Source of the DNA: Chara braunii
Taxonomy: Eukaryota > Streptophyta > Charophyceae > Charales > Characeae
DNA length: 46,169 bases
Assembly: GCA_003427395.1 (NCBI GenBank)
Contig: BFEA01000737.1
Span: 77,406-123,574 of the forward strand
Direction of reading: 5' to 3'
The position numbers and the translations under genes were made by a program. Below the pieces are notes generated by a model. That model was not told where the DNA came from and ran no database searches. It saw only the letters and a program-made list of their open reading frames with translations. The stretch's first letter is position 1; each line of letters opens with the position of its first letter. Shown piece by piece: positions 11,901 to 21,701 of the stretch.

Positions 11901-12400
11901 TCCGTCTGAACAACCCCCCCTTCTAGAATCCCGTGTAGTTGCCTGTAATTCTTCAGCATGTACCTCATGTTTTTGTCAGCCGACTGCACTTTCCCCCCGG
12001 AGGTGATGAGCTCATTCATGATCTCCCCTGTTTGCAATGGACAGGGCTTTTGCGGCTTCAGGTAATGTTCCACCGTTCTTGAGCACGTGCCCCTCCAAAT
12101 CTGCGTGCACAACCGAAACCTCACACAATACTCGCCTCTCCCTTTGTCCCCGGCCTCCTGACCCTGTTCCGCGTACTTCCACACAGGCTTCTCCCTTTGC
12201 AACTTGTCCTGCCTCACCTTGTCCTGTGGAACGGAAAGTGAAGGGTCCATTGCAGGCGTGGGGTCTCTGGAGGTCACTCTCGATGCGGGTGTAGTGGAGG
12301 TGCTTGCGACTTTTCCTTTTCCTTTGTCTGCTGCCGTTTTGCCTCTCCTCCTTCCACACCCGCCACTCCCCCCTCCAATGTCCTTGCCACGCCCCTCCAT
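8991..12400 (-). pseudogene. hAT-superfamily transposase, BED finger to AT-hook tail, frameshifted
   Basis: I chose the ATG at 12400 (MEGRGKDIGGG) because upstream is purine satellite. About 12056-12181 is a BED-type finger: WKYA, then VRFRLC, IWRGTCSRTVEH. The first Cys of the expected CRLC appears to be Phe. ITEL-type helices follow to 11687, then another frame to about 11340 with CTFITDR (first catalytic Asp) and INAIYTSNAAVNK, where families usually read CTDNA, so the second Asp looks replaced by Ser. 11334-10730 is the DUF659-like middle with PCASHCCSLLL and IVKFIRNHH. A frameshift near 10730 leads to the dimerisation domain (10280-10483: PSEWWAAHGGDMPELQKIAI, ERNWASMDFVHSKRRNKLS). An acidic tail follows, another shift near 9500, and an AT-hook (KRPRGRPRK, about 9159-9170). 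The protein would bind transposon ends and cut and paste DNA in the nucleus. It is inactive as written. Confidence 0.85.
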
Positions 12401-12429
12401 AGTGCCGTGGAAGTAGAGGATGCGAGGAC

Positions 12430-12940
12430 CAACATTGAGGGGAAAAAGAAAGTGAAATGAAGAAGAAGAAGAACGAGAAGCAAAGGAAGAAGAATTAGTA
12501 AGAGAAGAAGAACAAGAAGTAGAAGAAGAAGAACGAAAGAAGAAGAAGAAAAACAAAAAGAAGAAGAAGAAGAAGTCAGTGCGGTTGTGAATGGGTCTGG
12601 TGTCTGCCTGTTTACGTCCTTCTTTGGGGCAGGGAAAAAAAAGCGAACGGGAGAAAGCGGGCAGATATGGCAGGCGGTACAATATGGTTGGAGGATGTGC
12701 GAGATGGTGGGCGGTAAGATATGGAGGAGGAAAAAGACGAGGAGGGAAGAAGAAGACGAGAGGAGGAGGAGGGAAGAAGAAGAAAGGAGGAGGAGGAGGA
12801 AGACGTAGAGGAGGAGGGAAGGAGGAGGAGAGGAGGAGGAGAAAAATGATGGAGACTTGAAAAACGAAACAGGCGAAAGGAGGAGGAGGAGGAGGAGAGA
12901 AGAACACGGAGGAGGAAGAGTTGGAGGAGGAGGAAGAAGA
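12430..12940. repeat. GAA/GGA-rich purine tract
   Basis: The + strand is almost pure purine in long AGAAGAAGAAG and GGAGGAGGA runs. It is broken by a short unique stretch (12580-12720) that carries TATGGCAGGCGGTACAATAT. It lies directly upstream of the hAT start codon. The long Ser/Leu-rich reverse-strand frame over it is a composition artefact. Confidence 0.75.
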
Positions 12941-12949
12941 GGAAGATCA

Positions 12950-13208
12950 AGAAAGAAGATGATGAAAGGAGGAGGAGGAGGAGGAGGAGGAGGAGGAGGA
13001 GGAGGAGGGGAGAAGGACAAGACGAAAGGAGGGGGAGGAGGAGGAGGGAAGAAGAAGACGAAGGGAGGAGGAGGAGAGAAGGATAAGACGAGGAGGAGGA
13101 GGAGGAGATAAGAAAAAGAAGACGAGAGGAGGAGGACCTGCCGGTTTTGTATGGCGATGACGGAAGAAAAAAGAGCACGACGAAGGAGGAGGAGGAGGAT
13201 GAGCAAAG

Positions 13209-13265
<57 letters not shown>

Positions 13266-13306
13266 NACAAGATAGGGGGGTCCCTCGCACCTCACTCACC
13301 GGGGGG

Positions 13307-13349
<43 letters not shown>

Positions 13350-13861
13350 GTGGCACTTCGCCTACTAAAGAAAACCAATGAAATAGGAAGGAGGAGGAGA
13401 TGGATGAGGAGGAGAGAAGAAGACAAAGGGAGGAGGGGGAGGAGGAGGAGGAGGAGGAGGAGAGAAGAAGACGAAAGGAGGAGGAGGAGAGAAGAAGACG
13501 AAAGGAGGAGGAGGAGGAAAGAAGAAGACGAAAGGAGGAGGAGGAGAGAAGAAGACGAAAGGAGGAGGAGGAGGAGAGAAGAAGAGGAAAGGAGGAGGAG
13601 GAGGAGGAGAAAGGAGGAGGAGAGAAGAAGACGAAAGGAGGAGGAGGAGGAGGAGAAAGGAGGAGGAGAGAAGAAGACGAAAGGAGGAGGAGGAGAAAGG
13701 AGGAGGAGGAGAGAAGAAGAGCAAGGGAGGAGGAGGAGGATGAGGGGGAGAGAACAAGGCGAAAGGAGGAAAGAAGAAAAAAAAGACGAGAGGAGGAGAG
13801 GAGGAGGACCTGCCAGTTTTGTATGGTGATGACGGAAAAAAAAAAGAGGGGGAAGGAGGAG

Positions 13862-13943
<82 letters not shown>

Positions 13944-14207
13944 AACACGTGGCATTTTTAAGCGCACTGCTGTTGCCACGTGGCACTTCGCCTACTGAAG
14001 AAAACCAATGAAATAGGGAAGAGGAGGAGGAGGGGATGTGGAGGAGGAGAGAAGAAAAAGAAGACGAGAGTAGGAGAGGGGGATGTGGAGGAGGAGAGAA
14101 GAAAAAGAAGACGAGAGTAGGAGAGGAGGAGGAGGACCTCCCGGTTTTGTATGACGTTGACGAAAAGGGAAAAAAAAAAAAAGGAGGGGGAGGAGAGAAG
14201 AAGAAGA

Positions 14208-14294
<87 letters not shown>

Positions 14295-14990
14295 ATCCTG
14301 ACACGTGGCGGTTCTCAGAGTGTTGCTGCTGCCATGTGGCACTTCGCCTACTAAAGAAATCCAATGAAATAGGGAGGAGGAGGAGAAAGGCGGAGGGCGA
14401 GGAGGTGGAGGAGGAGAGAAGAAGACGAAGGGAGGAGGAGGAGGAAAGAAGAAGACGAAAGGAGGAGGACGAGGACGAGGAGAGAAGAAGAGGAAACGAG
14501 GAGGAGGAGAGAAGAAGAAAGGAGGAGGAGGTGGAGGAGGAGGAGGAGAGAAGGAGACGAAAGGAGGACGAGGACGAGGAGGAGAGAAGAAGACGAAAGG
14601 AGGAGGAGGAGAGAAGAAGACGAAAGGAGGAGGAGGAGAGAAGAAGACGAAAGGAGGAGGAGGAGAGAAGAAGACGAAAGGAGGAGGAGGACGAGGACAA
14701 GGAGGACAGAAGAAGACGAAAGGAGGAGGAGGAGGAGGAGGAGAGAAGAAGAAAGGAGGAGGAGGAGGAGGAGGAGGAGGAGGAGGAGGAGAGAAGAAGA
14801 AAGGAGGAGGACGAAAGGAGGAGGACGAGGACGAGGACGAGGAGGAGAGAAGAAGACGAAAGGAGGAGAAGAAGAGGAGGAAAAGAGGAGGTGGAGATTA
14901 GAAGAAGACCAAAGGAGGAGGAGGAGGAGGAGGAGGAGGAGGAGGAGGAGAGGAAGGAGAAGAAGAAGAAGAGGAAGGAAGGAGGTGGCT
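12950..14990. repeat. Composite higher-order satellite: GGA minisatellite, 'CCGGTTTTGTATG' block, (GA)n, G-box block
   Basis: Three successive composite units share the same order: a GGAGGA array with a GAAGACGAAAGGAGGAGG minisatellite; a block reading GAGGACCTGCCGGTTTTGTA followed by TGGCGATGACGG (13132, 13804 and 14134); a long (GA)n run; then CACGTGGCACTTCGCCTACT followed by AAGAAAACCAATGAAATAGG (about 13345, 13976 and 14334). The unit repeats together, so it was duplicated as a block, while the simple repeats inside vary in length. One N lies at 13266. Frames of over 1000 codons here are Ser/Leu or Arg/Glu artefacts. Confidence 0.85.
13217..13265. repeat. (GA)n microsatellite
   Basis: An uninterrupted GA run that ends in a single undetermined base at 13266. 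Further GA runs in the same composite satellite lie at about 13311-13347, 13865-13939 and 14208-14290. Confidence 0.95.
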
Positions 14991-14999
14991 GGGGATTCA

Positions 15000-15260
15000 C
15001 CATGCTGGCGACAACAGCTTGACGGGCGGTGACCACGGGGGTTGCTCGACGAGGCAGCTCGACAGGGAGCGACGATGGATGGGCTTCCTTCCAGATGGCA
15101 GCAACGACGACAAGACGGCGAAAGCAATGGCTTCGAGATGGCAGCAATGAGATGGCAGCTGTCTGCCCACGGTTCGAAACGGCAGCAACGGCGGGCTTCC
15201 AGATGGCAGCAACGGCTTCGAGACGGCGACGATGGGGAGGGCTGCTCGACGGGCAGCTCG
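15000..15260. repeat. Degenerate short-period repeat (GATGGCAGCAACG)
   Basis: The phrase GATGGCAGCAA(C/T)G recurs about five times, often preceded by CTTCCA or TTCGAGA. CTCGACGGGCAGCTCGACGA-like phrases occur toward the right end. No stable unit length and no gene. Confidence 0.55.
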
Positions 15261-16282
15261 ACGATGTGCAACGACGACGGGTGGGCAAATGTGGAGAGCT
15301 GCTCGACGGCAGTGAAGCGGGGAATACCGCGTTCGAATTCAAACGAGGCGTCGCAGGAGACTAAGGGAGGGAAGCGAGCTGCGTCGTAGGTGACCAGGGG
15401 GCGGCGGTGAATCAAAACCGGCGAAGTGTAGAGACTAGGGGGCGGCTGTGAAGCGAAAGCGGCGTTGTAGGCGACCAGGCGATGTAGTGAAGTGTACCTT
15501 TGGGGGCGGGGAGGCTGCCGCTGGCCAAAAAAGGCCTCTCCCCCCCCCCTCGCGAAATTGCGCTGGGCCCGCCCGGCCCCAAACCGGGGGACCCAACCGG
15601 CCGGGCCGCCCGGTACCCCTGCCGGACAAAGGCTGTGCCGCCGGGCGGCCCGGATTTTAACACAGCATAAAAATGAAAAAAAAAGGGAAAAAAAAAGGAC
15701 TTCCCTAACGCCGCGATATCCATCAGATGCATTCTATGAGGTGCCAGTGTGACTGCGCCGTCAGTGAGGGCGTCTGTCCGCTGAACAAGAAACAAAGAAG
15801 GAAAAAAAAAAGCATTCTTTGTGCTGTGATTGCGGTCAGATACAGAAAGCTACAGTACTAGTGTGAGTATGAGGACGCGAGGCAGTTAGCTGCCGGCGGT
15901 GGAATCCGCCCTGCCTCACTGGCAGGGCACGTAAGGAAACAAAAACAACAAAAACAAAAACGAAAACATCAGCCATCAGTTTTCCATATGTGCTGGCGAG
16001 ATACATTCCTCAAAGCACTGGTATGACTTCCACGTCCGTGAGGGCCTTCCCCAACGTTGCTGGATTCAAACTCTCTAGTTTTTCCCTTTTTTTTCCTTCT
16101 TTTTTTTTGTTTTTAGAAAAGGCTGCCGTGCCTGCCCCCAGGCGTCAGACTCTGACGAGTAGGCTACTAGATGGACTGCGCGTTTGCCTGTGAAAGGTAG
16201 TGGTGGTTTAATTGAAGTAAAGAAAGTAGTCCGTTTTTCTGACTTATACTGCATTGCTCCCAAATTGGGGCCAACGATCACC
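15261..16282. other. No gene; strong GC hairpin and A/T tracts
   Basis: 15530-15660 is a GC-rich island. It contains an exact 13-bp inverted repeat (CCGGGCCGCCCGG at 15601-15613, its complement at 15641-15653, 27-nt loop), followed by A-rich DNA. The rest has scattered poly-A and poly-T runs and no convincing coding frame. Confidence 0.6.
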
Positions 16283-16406
16283 GATGTCTCTTAATGGACG
16301 TGGACATAGTTTATATAAGTTGGCAAAAGAAAAGCCCCGGATATGATGTCTCTTAATGGACGTGGACATAGTTTATATAAGTTGGCAAAAGAAAAGCCCC
16401 GGATAT
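16283..16406. repeat. Perfect 62-bp tandem duplication
   Basis: 16283-16344 and 16345-16406 are identical base for base, starting GATGTCTCTTAATGGACGTG and ending GCCCCGGATAT. The absence of any difference points to a recent duplication or an assembly artefact. Confidence 0.95.
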
Positions 16407-16462
16407 GCACTCCGCGGATGCACGTTGCGTATGTTAATAATGATTAGTCTCCATCAGAGAAT

Positions 16463-17285
16463 GTGGTACTTAACCAGTGCGCTTGCCTGCAAACAAGCAT
16501 GAATGCCATTCACACAAAACAGAAGGCAGATGGAAAACAAACTGTTGCAGCAAGTACTCCGTATGTTAGATCTGGCCAGCTGAAGGTAGTGAGTGCGTAC
16601 AACTCTGTGCATTTGGCAACCTCACGCACACTGAACGAGTTGCACAAAGGATGGAGACCTAGGAGGCGGATTGACTGCCTGAATCCCGACCAGATGCAGA
16701 GGCTTCCACCCAGCACGAGAGAGTACGCCTTACAGTATGAGAAAGAGTTGCAAGAGGTAGCAGAAAACATCCGAAACGCTCAGCACGAGATGATAGAACA
16801 GGCAAATAAACGTCGCAGGCTATCTGAGTTCTCTGTTGGGGATTTTGTCTCGGTAAGACTTTCTGCCAGAAGAAGGGATTTCTCAGAAGTTGTTTCCTGC
16901 TTACTGAGGGCCATGGGAGGTCATGGACGTAATAGGAGGTCCAGGTCTATCGTACATGAATGGCATCCCTCACCATCTGCACACCTACCCGGATTTCCGT
17001 GCTTTGAATTTGCCACCTTGTGTCAGTAACAATGGCTTTCCCTCATGCAGATCCATGATACCACCAGGCATGGATGGGAGATATGATATAGACTGAACTG
17101 TAGACAAAGATGTGTCCAGGTCTGGGAGGAGTGGAAGACCGCAGCAGCAGTTCAAAGTCTAGTTCCAGTACTTGGAACCAGAGGATGACCTGTGGTACAT
17201 AAAGAACGAGTTAAAGGAGACTGCCCCTAACATCGTATCCTACTATGAGAGGGCTAGGAGGGGAGTCAACATTGCAGATAGGTAA
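16463..17285 (+). pseudogene. pol: Copy B integrase C-terminal region and chromodomain remnant
   Basis: About 16640-16860 reads STREYALQYEKELQEVAENI, RNAQHEMIEQANKRRRLSEF and SVGDFV. It aligns by eye with the copy E integrase tail (RTREFAVHYEELRRVAENIS). After a frame change, 17060-17285 gives a chromodomain-like module: MDGRYDID, VSRSGRSGRPQQQFKV, PEDDLWYIKNELKETAPNIV and YYERARRGVN. Chromodomain modules of this class steer integration to particular chromatin. Everything upstream (gag to integrase core) is missing. Stops and the frame change mark it as dead. Confidence 0.75.
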
Positions 17286-17309
17286 GAAAAGTTGGACCTT
17301 TCTCGGTGC

Positions 17310-17333
17310 ACCTCAAAATTAGGACGGCAGGAG
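17310..17333 (+). promoter_or_regulatory. Copy B polypurine tract
   Basis: AAAATTAGGACGGCAGGAG lies directly before the TG of the 3' LTR at 17334. It is the position and composition expected of the primer for second-strand synthesis in LTR elements. Copy C has AATTTAGGACGGGGGGAG in the same place. Confidence 0.6.
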
Positions 17334-18195
17334 TGAAAGGATCTCACACTGTGTCAGTGTCCTGAGTCCCAGTCCCAGGATCCCAGTTAGTCCCAGTCCC
17401 GTATGAAGGCAGTCCCAGTGGCCAAATCGTCGATTCGGAGTCCCTTAGGTCTGGAACGGTCCGATAGTCGAAGCGTCTTAGGTCGTTAGTAGTCTGACCT
17501 GGTACCCGACAGAAAAAGTCCAAACTCCCCAAGTCCAAGTTTGCAGCATCATCCTGGGAAAGTCTGTTCAGTTCCGGAACTGGCAAATGCAGCCGACAGG
17601 CCACGCTGACCGGTACTGATCTGAAGCCGACCAATATCTCACTCTGACTGCTATCTATATTTATAGATGCTACAGTGGTGCTTGATGTCACTTGTCAATT
17701 CGTGTGATGAGGAAGCCCTGCTGTAGCGCTTGTGCAATCTAGCGAGCTGGGCACAGTTGGAGACTGAGGAAGGAGAAAGGCGATTGGGTGCCATAGCTAG
17801 GGTTGAGAAGACCACCATAGCTAGTAGGGGAGAGAGGGAGAGTGAGGCGAGTGCGTTCACAGAGTGAGTGTGAGCGATCCAAGCATAGAGAGTGAGAGAT
17901 AGAAATGAAAAGAGAGCGCGAGAGAGAGAAGTGAGGCCGAGAGAGCAAAGTGTAGGCAAGAGAGAGATAGGGTTACCTGTTTGATGTTGCTGGAGACAAC
18001 GGCCATAACTGCTTGTACTCGGAACTCAATTCTCGTATAATATCAAGTGCTTTGAGGTGTTTCCATAATTTGGTATTCCGGTGCTTGGATGAATGTGAGC
18101 TTTTGTTGTGGTGCCAGTTGCAATTGATTGTTGAATTCGAGTCGGTTCTTGGCAGCTGCTTTTTGTAAGTTGGTGGTAGATTACTGGCATGCATG
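17334..18195 (+). mobile_element. Copy B 3' LTR, right edge uncertain
   Basis: It starts TGAAAGGATCTCAC, like the LTRs of copy E (TGAAAGTATCTCAC and TGAAAGGGTTTCACG on the minus strand). It carries a TATTTATAG TATA-like box near 17655. It then has the same landmarks as LTR E: CTTGTGCAAT, CATAGCTAGGGTTGAG, and GAGAGA-rich DNA. Similarity fades around the GCATGCATGTT phrase at about 18190, so the end is an estimate from the roughly 900-bp length of LTR E. Confidence 0.7.
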
Positions 18196-18770
18196 TTTAT
18201 AACTTTTTGTCCATTTTGTATGCAGCTAACATGTTGGATGCAATCCTGGGATTCATATACACTCCCTTATTTTACTGGGTAATGCTTGTCATTAAGTGTA
18301 TGCGGGCAACAGAGGTTGACACACTAGTTGCTGTGATTGGTTGGCACACATTAGTAAACTAGTGAAATATGGTCTGGGAAGCACTTTGAAAGGCGCTCTC
18401 TGCACACACAGCGATGAAAATCTTGGAATTAAGACAATAAAATCAGGGACCAATAGGATGCTGGACCTGGTTTCCAGCAGGAGCGCTCCGGGCTTGTTTC
18501 GCATCGAAAATGTATTAAAGGGACGTTGGGCCCGTTTCCCAGCACGTGCTGCTCCCCACAAATAGATTAGAACCTTTTGTGTTAAAAAAAAATAAAAAAA
18601 ATCACTGCGTTGCACTGAATGGTCCATCAACATTCTGTTGTTCGACTTGTTTCTGGATTCCAGTATTGAAAGGGTGAGAAACTCTATATGGTGGTGAAAA
18701 CCCGGTCACCTACAGCCACTTTGCGGATAAGTTCAATTTTCAGAAAAGGGAAGTTTGAGGCCTAAGGCTG
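18196..18770. other. No gene recognised
   Basis: Unique-looking DNA between LTR B and the protease region of copy C. It ends a stretch rich in GCTCC/CCAGCA with an A-rich run (18580-18600), as a retroposed fragment could, but I cannot name a family. Confidence 0.4.
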
Positions 18771-19121
18771 TGAGGTGGAAAGGATGCGGAGGCTATTTCT
18801 CTGGAGTCCTTCCCCCACGCCAGACAGTTATAGAAGCAGCGTGGGGCAGTTGACTTCATGCCAGGCTGGACTGCGACGTGCAACAGGGCCCGACAATGCC
18901 TTGTCACACATTGGCTCTCGACCAATGAGAGCGCCGGAAACAGCGCTCGCCACTTCGCATGGCTGGGAGGCTGTAACCAATTTGGTCCCATGCCACTTTC
19001 TGAATTCGGCCAGGACGCAGATAGTGGGCCTGGAAGCCAAGCTACTGGCAACCCATACATGAGTCCCAGGCTGGACGAAAGCAGCCAACACTTTCCATAA
19101 ACTTGGCTGGCTAGAGCGCAC
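18771..19121 (+). pseudogene. Unassigned coding-like stretch upstream of copy C protease
   Basis: Open frames on both strands cover this interval, and none shows a gag zinc knuckle or other known motif. Its position suggests the place of C-terminal gag in copy C, but the sequence differs from copies A and E, so it may be foreign DNA that joined a truncated pol. No 5' LTR or primer site of copy C is visible upstream. Confidence 0.25.
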
Positions 19122-19649
19122 ATGGGCGCTGGGAATAAGGCTGCTGGGGGAGTCCAGACGTACTTCCGCCTAGAGAAGGATGGGAAGGTGGAGAAAGTTC
19201 TCCATTCACTGACTCTCCTCGTACAGGATGGCCTTCCTTTCGACATAGTGTTAGGAATGGATTGGGGAGAGGCAGCAGGGGCCACACTCCACTTGAGAGA
19301 GCATGAGTGTAGGCTCCCGAGGCCGTCAGGCGAGGTTAAGACTGCCCACCTGTTTCATGTGTCAGGTGTAGACAACACCTTGGCACATTGTTGTCTCAGT
19401 GCTCCCGCGTTCGCGCAGTTAGTAAAGAAGGAGCGATTAGAGGAACAGGTCTTCGTAGTTTATGTTAGACCTGTCACTGAGGCTAAGGAAGAGGTGACTT
19501 CCACAAATCCAACGATTGCCAAGTTGCTGGAAGAGTTCAAAAATTTGACTGAGTCGTCGACAGGAGTAGTGTTGCGACCCATCCAACACAGGATAGAGAT
19601 AAAACGTGGCAGTAGAACTCCTAAGGGAGGATGTCCCCTAGAGAGTTAG
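19122..19649 (+). pseudogene. pol: Copy C protease-like domain and linker to RT
   Basis: The frame reads TYFRLEKDGKVEKVLHSLTL and LVQDGLPFDIVLGMDW, the retropepsin beta-strand core with the (I/V)LGMDW signature common in gypsy proteases, then HLFHVSGVD and a linker ending before RT. The N-terminal active-site D-S/T-G would lie further upstream and is not visible. The frame ends at 19649 and overlaps the next frame, which begins at 19631 and carries RT, so a frameshift joins them. Confidence 0.7.
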
Positions 19650-20008
19650 AGGAGCTACGCAAGCAGTTGGACGAGCTCCTAGAGAGAGGTTGGATCAGGC
19701 CCAATTCGTCTCCTTCTGGAGCACCAGTTTTGTTTGTCCCCAAAAAGGAAGGAGAGTTGAGAATGTGTATAGACTACAGGGGTTTGAATGCTATTACAGT
19801 GAAGAATGTTGAGCCGCTGCCTAGGATAGACGATCTCTTTGATCGGGTGCAGGGTTGCGAGTATTTTTCTAAGATAGATCTAAAGTCCGGTTATCATCAG
19901 ATAGAAGTCCATCCTGATGACCAGTACAAGACTGCGTTTCGGACTAGATATGGGCACTATGAGTTCATCGTGATGCCCTTTGGACTAACCAACGCGCCAG
20001 TTGTATGA
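19631..20008 (+). pseudogene. pol: Copy C reverse transcriptase, fingers and palm (first part)
   Basis: It runs [60 protein letters not shown] and [20 protein letters not shown], then [17 protein letters not shown] and MPFGLTNAP. These are RT blocks 1-4; the Asp of [13 protein letters not shown] is the first catalytic Asp. It breaks at about 20002: where copy A encodes [11 protein letters not shown], about a dozen bases are missing and the frame ends at a TGA overlapping the next ATG. Confidence 0.9.
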
Positions 20009-20649
20009 ATGATCTTTTCAAACCGTGGTTAGATAAGTTTGTAGTAGTATACTTGGATGATATATTAGTGTTTAGCAAGACCCTCCAAGAGCATCAGGGT
20101 CATTTGAGGCAGGTCTTGGAGAAGCTTAGAGAGGCTAACTTCAAGATCAACGTGAAGAAGTGCGAGTGGGCCAAGATGCAAGTCCTGTACTTGGGCCACG
20201 TACTAGACGGAGATGGCATTAAGCCAGAGGACAATAAGATAGCGGCAATTAGAGATTGGCCGACGCCCCGCACATTGACAGAGTTGTGGTCGTTCTTCGG
20301 CCTAACTAAGTACTATAGAAAGTTTGTGAGGAACTTTTCTACTATCGCCGCTCCCTTGCGCAGGTTGCTTAAAAAAGAGGCAATCTGGCAATGGGACAAA
20401 GACTGTACGTCTGCGCTAAAGAAGTTGAAGCGCGCATTGATAGAGTACCCTGTCCTCAAAGTAGCTGATCCGTCTTTGCCATTTGTCGTCACCACGAACG
20501 GGAGTCAGTATGGTATAGGCGCCGTGTTGCAGCAAGATGACGGCAATGGCTATAGACCCGTAGAGTTCATGTCAGCGAGGATGCCCTCAGAGAAGGTAGC
20601 CACCTCGACGTACGAGAGAGAACTCTCCATGCTCTCAGGCAGGCCTTAG
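20005..20649 (+). pseudogene. pol: Copy C reverse transcriptase (catalytic YLDD) and RNase H start
   Basis: It contains VVVYLDDILVFSK with the YLDD catalytic box encoded at 20050-20061. The thumb and connection follow (KCEWAKMQVLYLGHVLDGDG, DWPTPRTLTELWSFFGLTKY), then the RNase H start (PFVVTTNGSQYGIGAVLQQD). In gypsy elements RNase H here usually has DAS; the reading TNGS suggests the catalytic Asp is changed to Asn. The frame shifts at about 20630 within the conserved ELYALxxAL segment. Confidence 0.9.
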
Positions 20650-21335
20650 AACACTGGAAGTATTACCTGCTTGGGAGGCACTTCAAAGTGTATTCTGACC
20701 ATGAGACGCTTCGTTGGTTAAAGACTCAGGCCAAGATGACACCTAAGTTAACTAGCTGGGCCGTTGAGATAGACCAGTACGACTTTGAGCTCAAGCCAGT
20801 GAAGGGCAAGTACAACGTAGTTGCGGATGCTCTGAGTAGGAGATCATACTACTTTGGAGCCATAGTACACTATCTGGATATAGGGAGAGACCTGCAGGAG
20901 AAAGTGAGGCAAGCATATGCGCAGGACCCTATCTATAGTGACCTCCTTAAGAGAGTTGAGGAGGCCCCAGAGACCGAATCACACTACCGCACCACAGAAG
21001 GATTGTTGTTTGAGAAGACAGATGTATTCGACCGCCTATGCGTTCCCAACAGTGAGGAAATCCGCAGTCTGATCTTAGGGGAATGCCATGACACCGAGGA
21101 ACACTTTGGTTGGCAAAAGACATTAGCCAATCTGATGCGTGCGTACACCTGGCCAGGGATGAAGAATGGCTGCATAGAGTATGTTCGCAGTTGCAAAGTT
21201 TGCCCGAGGAACAAGACCACTACGCGTGCCCCTCTAGGTCTTCTCAGACCCTTGCCTATTCCTGATCAACCGGGAGACTCAGTGTCCATAGACTTCATGG
21301 ATACTCAGGTCAAGAGTAGGCATGGCAAGAGCTAA
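20640..21335 (+). pseudogene. pol: Copy C RNase H end and integrase zinc domain
   Basis: RNase H finishes with HFKVYSDHETLRWLKTQAKM and KGKYNVVADALSRR. The integrase N-terminal domain follows: SLILGECHDTEEHFGWQKTL, then CIEYVRSCKVCPRNK, a complete HHCC zinc site. The core starts with GDSVSIDFMDTQVKSRHGKS, which contains the first catalytic Asp, and stops at TAA 21333-21335. After that stop the frame reads VMVIVDCFSKYAVFVPL and continues with one more stop to about 21455. Confidence 0.88.
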
Positions 21336-21339
21336 GTCA

Positions 21340-21663
21340 TGGTCATAGTTGATTGTTTTAGCAAGTATGCCGTTTTCGTTCCTTTGCCTGCAGAGGCACG
21401 CACATAATTAGTTATTCAGAAGTTTTTTGATCATTGGGTTAGTGAGAACGGAGTCCCATTATGACATTAACGACATTGTAGATGAGGATGTGTTCAGAAC
21501 AAGAGGTAGAGGTCGTCCCCAGAAACAGTATAAGGTCCGGTTTGCTTATCAGGAACCGGAGGACAACCGCTGGTTTACAAGGACAGAACTTCTAGAAACA
21601 GCTCCCGACATAGTCAGAGCCTATGAGCGTGATAAGAAGGGTAAAGGTCCTGCCTTGGACTGA
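21340..21663 (+). pseudogene. pol: Copy C integrase core fragment fused by deletion to chromodomain
   Basis: KYAVFVPLPAEART and FFDHWVSENG are the core up to just before the SDRD motif. The sequence then jumps directly to YDINDIVDEDVFRTRGRGRP, KQYKVRFAYQEPEDNRWFT and TELLETAPDIVRAYERDKKG, a chromodomain-like module ending at TGA 21661-21663. Motifs 2 and 3 of integrase (the second Asp and the Glu) and the C-terminal SH3-like region are gone, so the element cannot make integrase. Confidence 0.85.
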
Positions 21664-21683
21664 AATATTCTCGGAGGACCTCG

Positions 21684-21701
21684 AATTTAGGACGGGGGGA
21701 G
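21684..21701 (+). promoter_or_regulatory. Copy C polypurine tract
   Basis: AATTTAGGACGGGGGGAG immediately precedes the TG of the 3' LTR and is the predicted plus-strand primer. It matches the tract before LTR B in place and core (TTAGGACGG). Confidence 0.7.

Larger units (their letters stand above)
19122..21663 (+). mobile_element. Ty3/gypsy copy C: pol internal region
   Basis: This is the best-preserved pol in the window: protease-like, RT, RNase H, the integrase zinc domain and chromodomain in order, followed by a polypurine tract and 3' LTR. The chromovirus-type layout (chromodomain at the integrase end) is shared with copies B and E. Lesions are few: a short deletion after GLTNAP in RT, a frameshift in RNase H, single stops, and loss of the integrase core. 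No 5' LTR is seen, so this is a 5'-truncated element. Confidence 0.9.

Noticed and set aside
12274-15342. A 1022-codon minus-strand open frame rich in Ser and Leu
   Set aside because: It lies entirely over GGA/GA simple repeats; every frame is open there because the tract lacks stop-forming words. No protein features.
18740-19285. A 181-codon minus-strand frame
   Set aside because: It overlaps the sense protease frame of copy C and has no motif; it is a shadow.
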